A stretch of DNA of 64,000 nt from Bacteroidia bacterium (GTDB taxonomy: Bacteria > Bacteroidota > Bacteroidia > CAIKAF01): contig JAUHWY010000002.1 of the NCBI GenBank assembly GCA_030427255.1, positions 124,001 to 188,000 of the forward strand, in the 5' to 3' direction. Shown in pieces: positions 1-7,882 of the stretch. The notes beneath the pieces are model-generated. The model was not told the DNA's origin, did not search any database, and was given only the letters and a program-made list of their open reading frames with translations. The translations under genes and the position numbers were made by a program. The first letter of the stretch is position 1, and each line of letters opens with the position of its first letter.

Positions 1-528
1 GCCCACGGTGCCGCTTTCTCTCGCTTCCGCAATTACTTTCCACGCTCCGGCAGACAGCTCATCTTGCATCATTTGCTTCCACTTGTTGGGAGCAATCAAA
101 ATGCCCTCTTCTTTGGAGCCAACTTCCGAAAGCACCAAGGCTCTTTTGGACATGGCATGAATGAGTTCGCACTTAAGGTCAGGAGCAATTCGAATGGAAC
201 CATCCGATACCTCCAATACATCCAAATCCCATGCGTCCATGAGCCGAAGATAATCTTCTACTTTGTTGCGCTTTACAAAGGCTTCAAATAAAGTTCCACC
301 CAAATATGGCTTAATTCCGGCGGATTTATAAAGTTGAAGCTTTTCTTTGATTTTCGGATACACCAAAGAGGTGCCAAAGCCCAGTTTTACAAAATCTATA
401 AGCGCGTGCGATGTGTCCAATAGGTCTTCTACCTGCCTAAGGCTAAGGCCTTTGTCCATAACCATATTAAGACCATGGTTTCTGGGCTTTTGGCTTCGTT
501 CGGGAACAAAAGGGAGCTTAATTTCCAT
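1..528 (-). CDS. comA: Phosphosulfolactate synthase (ComA family), partial at window edge
   Basis: The gene starts at the minus-strand ATG at 528 and runs off the left edge after 176 codons; the family is usually about 250 residues, so the C-terminus is missing. Visible family blocks are MDKGLSLRQVEDLLD (from residue 24), DFVKLGFGTSLVYP, GIKPYLGGTLFEAF and DVLEVSDGSI, the strands of a TIM barrel. ComA adds sulfite to phosphoenolpyruvate to give phosphosulfolactate, the first step of coenzyme M synthesis in methanogens; homologues are common in Bacteroidota, where the end product is less certain (sulfonates or sulfonolipid precursors are possible). Its start overlaps the stop of the upstream TPR gene by 11 nt, so the two are probably translationally coupled. 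Function by family resemblance only. Confidence 0.82.
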   Translation of the reverse strand, partial: MEIKLPFVPERSQKPRNHGLNMVMDKGLSLRQVEDLLDTSHALIDFVKLGFGTSLVYPKIKEKLQLYKSAGIKPYLGGTLFEAFVKRNKVEDYLRLMDAWDLDVLEVSDGSIRIAPDLKCELIHAMSKRALVLSEVGSKEEGILIAPNKWKQMMQDELSAGAWKVIAEARESGTVG

Positions 529-1927
529 GGGATTTATGGGTTTCAATAATGTCGATAATAAATGGGTCTTGTTCTAAGTCAGGTAAATAATCCAACATGT
601 CCTTATGTCCTGCATAGTCGATAAGCAAGGCCTGGTTGAGCGCAGATGCAGCGTCTTCTTTTAGGCCTCTTCGCCATTGAATGGCGGCAAGCCGGTAAAG
701 GATTTCTGCAGAATTCGGCTCAATTTTCAGCGACTCCATTAAGGAAGAGGCTGCCATGCTAAAATCATCCATCCGAACATACAAATCGGACTGGTCAAAG
801 AACAATTCCCAATGGTCGGGGTGGCTTTCCGAAAGTCGAATATACACATTCTCTGCTTCACCAAATTCACCCATTTCTTTGAGCATATTGGCCTTGCCAA
901 GTCGCATGTCAAAACTCTCAGAATCCAGGCTTAAAGCATGGTTTAGGTGCGCTAAGCCTTCCTTTGAGTGCCCCAATTCATGCAAACAAAGGCCTATGCC
1001 AAACCAGGCCTCGGCATGGTCAGGTAAGTAATGGGCCACTTTTCGGAAGCAAAACAGCGATTTGTTATACCGCTCTTGGTGGAAATAGCATTCCGCCCTC
1101 AAATAAAGGATTTGTGTTGGGTCATTATAGCTTTTTCGGGCAGTTTTTAAAGCTTCAAGGGCTTTGCCCCACCACTCCATGGCCATGTAAGCGTTGGCCA
1201 AATCCATATACACCTCATAAAAGTCCTCGTCAATGGTTAGCACCAAATCAAAACAGTGCACCGATTCCTCATGCAAATCCAGCTGCTTGTAGCATAAGCC
1301 CATGCTATACCAAGCCAATTTATTGTAAGGGTTCTTGTCGGTGAGCCTTTTGAAATAGGCCAATACATCCTGCACTTCATCATTGGCATTCGCCAAAACA
1401 AAAAGCGAGGTATAGGCAGGCTCATAGTCCGGATAAGACCTAAGGCACATTTTAAGCGTGCGCCGGGCAGCATCCGTATCGTTTTTTAAAATTTGCTCAT
1501 GAGCCATCTCTACTTGGTAGTAAGCCCTATTGTCCGGATCACAAACTTCCAAGGCTTTTTGGTAATACAAAATGGCCAAGTCGTGTTCCAACAGCTCTGA
1601 ATATACCTCGGCTTTTAGTGCCCAAAGCTCATCGTTGTCTTGCTGCTCCAACAACAGCTCATCAAGCTGGTTTAGCGCCTGATTCAATTTGCCCTCATGA
1701 AGCAAAACCCTACTGTTCATTAGTAGTAAATCCGAGTGGCCGGGATGCTGGTCTAAGCCATGAGAAATGGCCTCCCGCGCATTTTCGGTGTCCTCAATGG
1801 CTAAATAATAAGAGGTGATTTCTTCAAACTCTTCCGAATCAAAGTAGCGCATTTCGCCTGAATTTTGCCCGTCTTCAAAGGCTTGGATAAGTTGGAGGTT
1901 GTAACTCTGGTCTTCGGATTCTTGCAT
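518..1927 (-). CDS. Tetratricopeptide repeat protein
   Basis: A 469-residue protein built almost wholly of tandem TPR helices of about 34 residues, for example AYTSLFVLANANDEVQDVLA, AWYSMGLCYKQLDLHEESVH, AWFGIGLCLHELGHSKEGLA and ILYRLAAIQWRRGLKEDAAS. There is no signal peptide or membrane segment, so it should be a cytoplasmic protein-protein scaffold. I chose the ATG at 1927 (MQESEDQS) over an upstream TTG because a TACCTTTG promoter box lies 17 nt upstream. It is the first gene of a two-gene unit with comA and is divergent from glmM. The TPR fold is clear; partners are not predictable from sequence. Confidence 0.85.
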   Translation of the reverse strand: MQESEDQSYNLQLIQAFEDGQNSGEMRYFDSEEFEEITSYYLAIEDTENAREAISHGLDQHPGHSDLLLMNSRVLLHEGKLNQALNQLDELLLEQQDNDELWALKAEVYSELLEHDLAILYYQKALEVCDPDNRAYYQVEMAHEQILKNDTDAARRTLKMCLRSYPDYEPAYTSLFVLANANDEVQDVLAYFKRLTDKNPYNKLAWYSMGLCYKQLDLHEESVHCFDLVLTIDEDFYEVYMDLANAYMAMEWWGKALEALKTARKSYNDPTQILYLRAECYFHQERYNKSLFCFRKVAHYLPDHAEAWFGIGLCLHELGHSKEGLAHLNHALSLDSESFDMRLGKANMLKEMGEFGEAENVYIRLSESHPDHWELFFDQSDLYVRMDDFSMAASSLMESLKIEPNSAEILYRLAAIQWRRGLKEDAASALNQALLIDYAGHKDMLDYLPDLEQDPFIIDIIETHKSHGN

Positions 1928-1944
1928 ATAATGAAAAGTCAATA

Positions 1945-1952
1945 CAAAGGTA
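1945..1952 (-). promoter_or_regulatory. -7 box of the TPR-comA unit
   Basis: The minus strand reads TACCTTTG, a full match to the Bacteroidota -7 consensus TAnnTTTG. It ends 17 nt before the ATG at 1927, giving a leader of about 13 nt. Confidence 0.6.
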
Positions 1953-1982
1953 CGGATTCCAAGGCATACTATCCGTTTTGGC

Positions 1983-1990
1983 TATCTTTG
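1983..1990 (+). promoter_or_regulatory. -7 box of glmM
   Basis: TATCTTTG matches TAnnTTTG exactly and lies 17 nt upstream of the glmM ATG. Together with the opposing box at 1945-1952 it makes a compact divergent promoter region of under 60 bp. Confidence 0.6.
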
Positions 1991-2007
1991 CACAAAAGCG
2001 GTTTTTT

Positions 2008-3405
2008 ATGACCTTAATTCAATCGGTTTCAGGTATTCGTGGCACCATCGGTGGTGTGCCGGGCCAAAATTTAACGCCTCCGGACATGGTGAAGTTTGCT
2101 ACCGGATACGCCCAATGGCTTACACAGCGCTACCCCAACCAAAACATTCACGTGATTTTGGGAAGAGACGCCCGACCCTCCGGTCCCTCTTTGGCAAATA
2201 TGGTGGCGCATACCTTAGCCTTTTGCGGAATACAAGTTACCGATCTGGGCCTCTCTACAACGCCCACCGTTGAAATGGCCGTGCCCGCCTACAAAGCCCA
2301 AGGAGGCATTATTTTAACCGCCAGCCACAATCCCGTGGAATGGAACGCCCTAAAACTCCTCAACGAAAAAGGCGAGTTCCTTTCCGCAGCCGACGGCCAA
2401 GCCCTTATGGAATTGGTGCAGCAAGGCGGAAACCCCTATGTAGAAGTGGCTCAATTGGGAAGCGTTAAGCTGGCCGATGCCTTTATAGACGAACATGTAG
2501 ACCAAATTGTTCAGCATCCTTTCGTCCTTCAAGAATCCATTGCCGCAGCCAATTTTTCCGTCTCCATAAATGGGGTACACTCCTCCGGAGGCGTAGCATT
2601 GCCCATTTTGCTTAAAGCATTAGGCGTAAATCAAATCCATAACCCCTACGGTACACCCACCGGACGCTTCCCACACAACCCCGAACCGCTGCCCGAACAC
2701 CTGGAAGGCTATTGCCGGCAAGTAAAAGAAAGCGGTGCCGACGTAGGTTTTGTGGTCGATCCCGACGTAGACCGACTCGCCATTGTCTGCGAAGACGGCA
2801 GCTTTTTTGGCGAAGAATATACCCTAGTGGCCATGGCGGATTACCTGCTGGCCAAGCGCCCCGGACCCGTGGTTTCCAACCTTTCTTCTTCGCGCGCCTT
2901 GGCCGATGTGGCCGCTTGGCACGGTTGCGAACGCTTTACCTCTGCCGTTGGCGAAGTCCATGTGGTGCAAAAAATGAAAGAAGTAGGCGCCGTGCTGGGT
3001 GGTGAAGGTAACGGAGGCGTTATTTTCCCGGATTTGCACTACGGCCGAGATGCCCTCATTGGCGTAGCACTTTTCCTCAGTTTCATGGCCGAAACCGGAT
3101 TGAAACCAACCCAAATCAGGGCAAAGTATCCGGCCTATGCCATGAGCAAACGCAAAGTGAACCTAGAAGGAAAAGCCCCGGCCGACGAAGTGCTTCAACA
3201 GCTCATCAGCCAATACGCCCAAGAAGACATCCAAACCATCGACGGACTTTGGATAAACCGCGGAAATGCCTGGGTGCACGTTCGCAAATCAAACACCGAA
3301 CCCATCCTTAGAATCTACACCGAAGCTCCAAACCAAGAAATGGCCGATAACTTGGCCGAGGAAATGCTGAACCACATTCAACAACTTAGCCCCAGCAAGG
3401 TATGA
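2008..3405 (+). CDS. glmM: Phosphoglucosamine mutase
   Basis: 465 residues, the normal family length. It interconverts glucosamine-6-phosphate and glucosamine-1-phosphate on the way to UDP-GlcNAc, in the cytoplasm. The four phosphohexomutase signatures are present: the phosphoserine loop LTASHNP (Ser106), the Mg-binding loop DPDVDR (251-256), the sugar loop GGEGNGG (about 331-337) and the C-terminal phosphate loop RKSNTEP. The N-terminus MTLIQSVSGIRGTIGG is typical of the Bacteroidota GlmM branch. The ATG at 2008 is preferred over a TTG ten codons upstream, which lies inside the promoter. The stop overlaps the next start as ATGA, so it is coupled to the cysteine desulfurase. Phosphomannomutase activity cannot be excluded. 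Confidence 0.88.
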   Translation: MTLIQSVSGIRGTIGGVPGQNLTPPDMVKFATGYAQWLTQRYPNQNIHVILGRDARPSGPSLANMVAHTLAFCGIQVTDLGLSTTPTVEMAVPAYKAQGGIILTASHNPVEWNALKLLNEKGEFLSAADGQALMELVQQGGNPYVEVAQLGSVKLADAFIDEHVDQIVQHPFVLQESIAAANFSVSINGVHSSGGVALPILLKALGVNQIHNPYGTPTGRFPHNPEPLPEHLEGYCRQVKESGADVGFVVDPDVDRLAIVCEDGSFFGEEYTLVAMADYLLAKRPGPVVSNLSSSRALADVAAWHGCERFTSAVGEVHVVQKMKEVGAVLGGEGNGGVIFPDLHYGRDALIGVALFLSFMAETGLKPTQIRAKYPAYAMSKRKVNLEGKAPADEVLQQLISQYAQEDIQTIDGLWINRGNAWVHVRKSNTEPILRIYTEAPNQEMADNLAEEMLNHIQQLSPSKV

Positions 3406-4550
3406 ACCGCATTTATTTAGACAATGCCGCAACCACCTGCATGGCCGAAGAGGTAATCCAGGAAATGCAAACCATCATGAGGGATTGTTTTGGAAATCCT
3501 TCCTCCATTCACAGCCATGGGCGCCAGGCACGGGCCTATCTCGAAAAATCCCGACGCCAAATCGCCGAACTCATTGGAGCTGCTCCTGCAGAAATTTGCT
3601 TCACCTCCGGCGGAACCGAAGCCGACAATATGGCCCTGCGCAAAACCGTAGAAGTCATGGGAATTCGGCACATCATTAGCTCCCCCATTGAGCACCACGC
3701 CGTTACCCACACCATCGAAGCCCTCGAAGCCGAAGGAAAAGTGAAGGTAGATTGGATTCCCCACGACCGCCTTGGGCGGCTAAATATGGAAAGCCTTGAA
3801 AATCAACTGGCCCAATCCGAAAAAGCCCTGGTATCGCTCATGCACGCCAACAACGAAATCGGTACCACCATTGACCTGCACGCGGTAGGCCAACTGTGTC
3901 GGCAATACGGGGCGCTGTTTCATTCCGACACCGTCCAAACCATGGGGCATTTCCCCTTTGATGTAAAAAACATGCCGGTAGACATGCTCACCTGCTCGGC
4001 ACACAAGCTGCACGGCCCCAAAGGAGTGGGATTTTTGTACATCGACCACGACCGCGTAAAACTGGCCCCTTTCATTACCGGAGGCGCCCAGGAACGCAAT
4101 TTGCGCGCCGGCACCGAGAACCTTTACGGCATCGCCGGGCTGGCCAAAGCCCTAAGCTTGGCCGTGGAAGGCATGGACGAACATGCCTCCCGCATACGCA
4201 GCCTCAAACGCCGCATGTTGGAAGGCCTGCAAAACGAATTTCCCGGATTGGAATGCAACGGAGTAACCGACGGCACCGATTTATACACCGTGCTCAACGT
4301 AAGTTTTCCGGAAACTCCCGACGCCGAAATGTTTCTCATGAAAATGGACATCCACGGCATATCGGCCAGCGGCGGCAGTGCCTGTTCTTCGGGGGCCCAA
4401 ACCGGCAGCCATGTCTTGGCACATATTGGCGCCCCGGTCGGACGCCCCGGCGTGCGCTTCTCTTTTTCTCGCTACACCACCGAAGAAGAGATTGAGCGCA
4501 GTTTAGCCATTTTGAACAGCATTTGGAAAGGCAAAGCCCAGACGGCCTAA
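3402..4550 (+). CDS. Cysteine desulfurase (NifS/IscS-like class V aminotransferase)
   Basis: 382 residues. It takes sulfur from L-cysteine as an enzyme persulfide for Fe-S cluster or thiolation pathways, using PLP. Visible: N-terminal YLDNAATT, cofactor-binding SGGTEADN (69-76), the Schiff-base lysine in SAHKLHGPKG (Lys202) and the catalytic cysteine loop GGSACSSG (Cys328), which is the short-loop NifS/IscS type rather than SufS. It overlaps glmM by 4 nt and is followed after 2 nt by the metallo-hydrolase, so the three form one transcription unit. No Fe-S scaffold gene is adjacent, so the acceptor is unknown. Confidence 0.88.
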   Translation: MNRIYLDNAATTCMAEEVIQEMQTIMRDCFGNPSSIHSHGRQARAYLEKSRRQIAELIGAAPAEICFTSGGTEADNMALRKTVEVMGIRHIISSPIEHHAVTHTIEALEAEGKVKVDWIPHDRLGRLNMESLENQLAQSEKALVSLMHANNEIGTTIDLHAVGQLCRQYGALFHSDTVQTMGHFPFDVKNMPVDMLTCSAHKLHGPKGVGFLYIDHDRVKLAPFITGGAQERNLRAGTENLYGIAGLAKALSLAVEGMDEHASRIRSLKRRMLEGLQNEFPGLECNGVTDGTDLYTVLNVSFPETPDAEMFLMKMDIHGISASGGSACSSGAQTGSHVLAHIGAPVGRPGVRFSFSRYTTEEEIERSLAILNSIWKGKAQTA

Positions 4551-4552
4551 GC

Positions 4553-5329
4553 ATGTCCGGCCCTCTCAAAATAACCTTTTTAGGCACCGGAACCTCGCAG
4601 GGAGTACCCGTAATTGCTTGCGATTGTGAGGTATGTACCTCCGCCAACAGCAAAGACAAGCGCCTCCGCAGTTCCATCCTGGTCGAAACCGCCAATACCC
4701 GCGTGGTCATCGACACCGGCCCCGATTTTAGGCAGCAAATGCTCCGCGAGCAAGTAAAGAACTTGGATGCCGTGCTGTTTACCCACGAGCACAAAGACCA
4801 TGTGGCGGGCTTGGACGACGTGCGGGCCTTTAATTTCGCCCAAAAGACCGACATGCCGCTCTATTGCACCCCGCAGGTAGAAACCGCCTTGCGCCGCGAG
4901 TTTCACTATGCCTTTGCGGAGAAAAAGTACCCCGGCGTTCCCAACTTGGAGTTGAAAACCATAGGTTTGGAGCCCTTCCAAATTGGCGATGTGCCTATCA
5001 TTCCCATTCAGGTGATGCACCACCGCTTGCCGGTGCTTGGCTTCCGAATTGGTGATTTCTGCTACGTCACCGATGCCAATTACATTGCTCCGGAGGAATT
5101 GCAGAAAATGGAAGGAGCAAAAGCCATAGCCTTGAACGCCTTGCGTTTGGAGCCGCACGTATCGCATTTCAATTTAGCGGAGGCCGTATCGCTCATCCGG
5201 CACCTTGCGCCCGAGGAGGCCTGGTTCACCCACATATCGCATTATTTGGGCCGCCACGAGGAGGTCAGCCAATCCCTACCCAAGGGCATGCAATTGGCCT
5301 ACGATGGCCTTGTTTTGGAGTTTGATTAA
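4553..5329 (+). CDS. PhnP-like metallo-beta-lactamase-fold hydrolase
   Basis: 258 residues starting at ATG 4553; an upstream TTG would overlap the preceding gene and is unlikely. The N-terminus LKITFLGTGTSQGVPV and the Cys pair CDCEVC resemble PhnP, which cleaves cyclic ribose phosphates. The di-metal motif is THEHKDH (His78, His80, Asp82, His83), with later ligands at VMHHRLPVLGF, DANYI and THISHYLGRHEE. Such proteins are widespread in Bacteroidota outside phosphonate operons, so the substrate (a cyclic phosphodiester) is inferred only from family. Last gene of the glmM unit. Confidence 0.8.
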   Translation: MSGPLKITFLGTGTSQGVPVIACDCEVCTSANSKDKRLRSSILVETANTRVVIDTGPDFRQQMLREQVKNLDAVLFTHEHKDHVAGLDDVRAFNFAQKTDMPLYCTPQVETALRREFHYAFAEKKYPGVPNLELKTIGLEPFQIGDVPIIPIQVMHHRLPVLGFRIGDFCYVTDANYIAPEELQKMEGAKAIALNALRLEPHVSHFNLAEAVSLIRHLAPEEAWFTHISHYLGRHEEVSQSLPKGMQLAYDGLVLEFD

Positions 5330-5336
5330 GGGGGGA

Positions 5337-5513
5337 GGGCGCCTAATCCGTCTCCGGCCATTAGCTGCCTTGTGGGGTAGCTACGCCGCTACGCGGAGGA
5401 AAGGAGCTTCCTGTGGTCGCTCTTGCCCCCGCGCCGGCTGAGCACCCCACTTCGGCAGGCTAATTGGCCTCCGCCGGGGCGCTTAAGCTCCGTGTGGGGA
5501 TTTTCGGTGAAAA
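5337..5513 (+). repeat. R1 GC-rich intergenic repeat, copy a (uninterrupted)
   Basis: A GC-rich unit beginning CTAATCCGTCTCCGGCCATT and ending CCGTGTGGGGATTTTCGGTG. Nearly the same sequence recurs at 15364-15681, but split there by an inserted element. The rest of the gap to 5822 is AT-rich; TAAATTTG at 5655-5662 is the only promoter-like match seen, about 160 nt ahead of the next gene. Confidence 0.8.
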
Positions 5514-5822
5514 AAAATCTCTACATCCTTTTGATTAACTATTTGATTATTAAGGGCTTTTTAAGACAAAAATCTCTACATGTTGGGATTGGGGTGGGGG
5601 GAAGGGAAAGTTAGATCCTCAGGTAGACGAATTGGATATTTGAGTCTAAAAGAATAAATTTGAGAAGATAAAATCACCCAAATCCTTATGGCCTAAGCCA
5701 AGTTTTGTTTTCCTTAAGACCTAGAAAGTTGTATCATCAATAAAGTTGTGTAATACAAGGGGAGTTGGTAGAAGTATGCACCTAGAACTAGCAAAAATGA
5801 AGATTCAGGCACAATTTAAAAG

Positions 5823-6812
5823 ATGAAAACTACCATCTTCAATAGAATCGTAACAAACGAGAATTCATTCACTGAACTCTTCAGAAATTTCCTGCGCTTT
5901 AAGGCATTCAGACAGTCATTTCTTGGCCTAATAGAAATTGAACTTGACTCGAGCAAGATAGACTATGACGATTTTGATTCACAATTTTCCATTACAAGGT
6001 TCGGAAGACCTGACCTTGCTTTGATAACTGACGATATTGAGATACTTTTTGAAATCAAAGTATATAATACATCCCTAACGGAGAATCAACCTAAAGGTTA
6101 TTACACCTACCTAAAGGAGGATAGTAAAGCAAGAGCAAAAGGACTAATCCTAATTATTCCAGAAAATTATTACGACCTTAAAACATACAATGCCAATCTC
6201 GAAAGTGTCAAAAAGGATACGGACAACATTTTTACCCAAGTCATTCACTGGGAAACCATTTCAAAACTTATCACCGATAACGAGCTCGAAATCACCTCAC
6301 CATTATTCGCTGAATACTCAGAGTTTATTGTTGACTGGTTTCAACTTCGTACAATTTTTTATGACAGCTTAAACACATTTACTATGTTCGGCAAACGTTT
6401 CCCTGAGAGCCTTAAAAAGACAATGGAAATCATCGATAGCCAATATAATAGATTTGGTAATCAAGGCTATAATCTTAAATGGACAAAAGAAAAGCATTTT
6501 TCCGAGTATGGCTTTTATTTTGAAATGCCGGACGACAATGATGCGTTATTTTTTGGTATTTGGCTTACCTATTGGGAAACATCTGGTAAGCCGGTATGTG
6601 TCGCATTGAAAAGCCAATCATCGGAAGTCATTAAGGCTTTTGAGTCAGGGGTTAGTTCTTGTGAATTATATCAACCAAAGCGCCATGGAGATTGGCTTGT
6701 GGCCTACATAGACGAACAAACACTTATGGAAGAGGAATGTGGCCAAAAGATTTCCAAGACCATTTCGGTTATTTTAGAAAAATTGAACATTCAAGCTTCC
6801 AAGGGCAATTAA
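5823..6812 (+). CDS. PD-(D/E)XK nuclease-fold protein
   Basis: 329 residues, no signal peptide or membrane segment. The N-terminal half carries the restriction-endonuclease-like core: Glu18 in NENSFTELFRNFL, then GRPDLAL (Asp64), the E-x-K pair in EILFEIKV (Glu77, Lys79) and a following Gln in TENQPKGYYTYL (Gln89). This resembles the PDDEXK_4 type of nuclease (not verified). The C-terminal half (about 150-329) has no motif I recognise and includes a Trp-rich stretch LKWTKEKHF. It is the first gene of a set on the same strand with a WYL regulator (106 nt downstream) and an AAA-M41 protein. The catalytic residues look intact, so DNA or RNA cleavage is plausible; the target is unknown. Confidence 0.72.
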   Translation: MKTTIFNRIVTNENSFTELFRNFLRFKAFRQSFLGLIEIELDSSKIDYDDFDSQFSITRFGRPDLALITDDIEILFEIKVYNTSLTENQPKGYYTYLKEDSKARAKGLILIIPENYYDLKTYNANLESVKKDTDNIFTQVIHWETISKLITDNELEITSPLFAEYSEFIVDWFQLRTIFYDSLNTFTMFGKRFPESLKKTMEIIDSQYNRFGNQGYNLKWTKEKHFSEYGFYFEMPDDNDALFFGIWLTYWETSGKPVCVALKSQSSEVIKAFESGVSSCELYQPKRHGDWLVAYIDEQTLMEEECGQKISKTISVILEKLNIQASKGN

Positions 6813-6918
6813 GATTTATAAAACTTGCCAAAACAACGGTTTGGAAAAATGCGGGAAGGGTAAGATTTTCTTCCCACCGGAGTTGTTCGGCCTCGTAGAC
6901 TTTAAGATTTGGAAATAT

Positions 6919-7821
6919 ATGTCGAAACATGGAACAATAAGAAGATACACGTTAATAATCGAAAAGATTGGGAGAAATCAATACCCCACATTTGAATTAA
7001 TAAAAGACTATCTTTTTGAACATGGATTTGAAGTTTCTTCAAGGACAATTCAACGAGATATAGAGCAAATCAGATTTGAATTTGGAATCGAAATTAAATA
7101 TGACCGTTCCCGAAGTGGCTATTGCATTGACACCAAGTCCAGCATCAATATGGACAGTTTTCTACGCTTTTTCGAAATAGTCAACACAGCCGAACTTTTG
7201 ACCGAAAGCCTTAAAGAAAGTAAAGACATACTCAATTACATTTCCTTTGAATCGTACGGAGGCCTGAGAGGGATAGAGTACCTAAAACCTTTGCTTTTCG
7301 CAATCAAAAATCACAGGAGTGTTGCCTTTACCCATGAAAACTTTGATTCCGGAAAACAACGTAAATACTTCGTAAGACCTTATTTGCTTAAGGAATATCA
7401 AAACCGCTGGTACTTGGTTGGAGTAATCGGTGACTCAAATGAATTCAGAACTTTCGGCATTGACCGGATTTTGAATTTGGAAGTTCAAAAAGAGGCATTC
7501 AGGCCAAAGGCAAAGATTAATCCGGCTGAGTTATTTGAAAATACGGTTGGCCTAACCTATTCCTTCAATGAACTGGAAGAAGTAGTTCTTTCTTTCACGC
7601 CACTTCAAGCCAAATATGTGAAATCTTTGCCACTACATAAATCACAAGAAATAATTGAGGATAACGAGAAGGAAGTTCAGGTAAGGTTAAGAATCATTCC
7701 AAACTTCGAATTCAAACAAAAAATCATGATGCTCGGGGAAACTGTCAAAGTTATAGAACCCAAATGGCTTGCGAATGACATCAAGGAAAGTTTAACCAGC
7801 GCATTAAAGAATTACAATTGA
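6919..7821 (+). CDS. HTH-WYL transcriptional regulator
   Basis: 300 residues from ATG 6919 (MSKHGTIRRYTLIIEKI); a longer TTG-initiated form is possible but its extra 26 residues look non-native. The N-terminal winged helix (about 10-70) contains SSRTIQRDIEQIRFEFG, the recognition helix pattern of WYL/DeoR-like proteins. The WYL domain follows: ITFTYE-like VAFTHENF, then RPYLLKEYQNRWYLVGV with Trp-Tyr-Leu at 164-166 and TFGIDRIL. WYL domains bind nucleotide or nucleic-acid ligands and regulators of this design (BrxR, CapW) sit beside anti-phage systems. It lies between the nuclease-fold gene and the AAA-M41 gene, so control of that set is the natural inference. Confidence 0.88.
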   Translation: MSKHGTIRRYTLIIEKIGRNQYPTFELIKDYLFEHGFEVSSRTIQRDIEQIRFEFGIEIKYDRSRSGYCIDTKSSINMDSFLRFFEIVNTAELLTESLKESKDILNYISFESYGGLRGIEYLKPLLFAIKNHRSVAFTHENFDSGKQRKYFVRPYLLKEYQNRWYLVGVIGDSNEFRTFGIDRILNLEVQKEAFRPKAKINPAELFENTVGLTYSFNELEEVVLSFTPLQAKYVKSLPLHKSQEIIEDNEKEVQVRLRIIPNFEFKQKIMMLGETVKVIEPKWLANDIKESLTSALKNYN

Positions 7822-7882
7822 TTTCTCACTTCGACATGCTTTGGCGTAGTAAGACAATAGCTTTGTCAAAAAAAATAAAATT

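Noticed and set aside
4580-5167. 195-codon minus-strand frame opposite the PhnP-like gene
   Set aside because: An antisense shadow of a GC-rich gene; no motifs, no promoter, and it overlaps a well-supported coding region in full.
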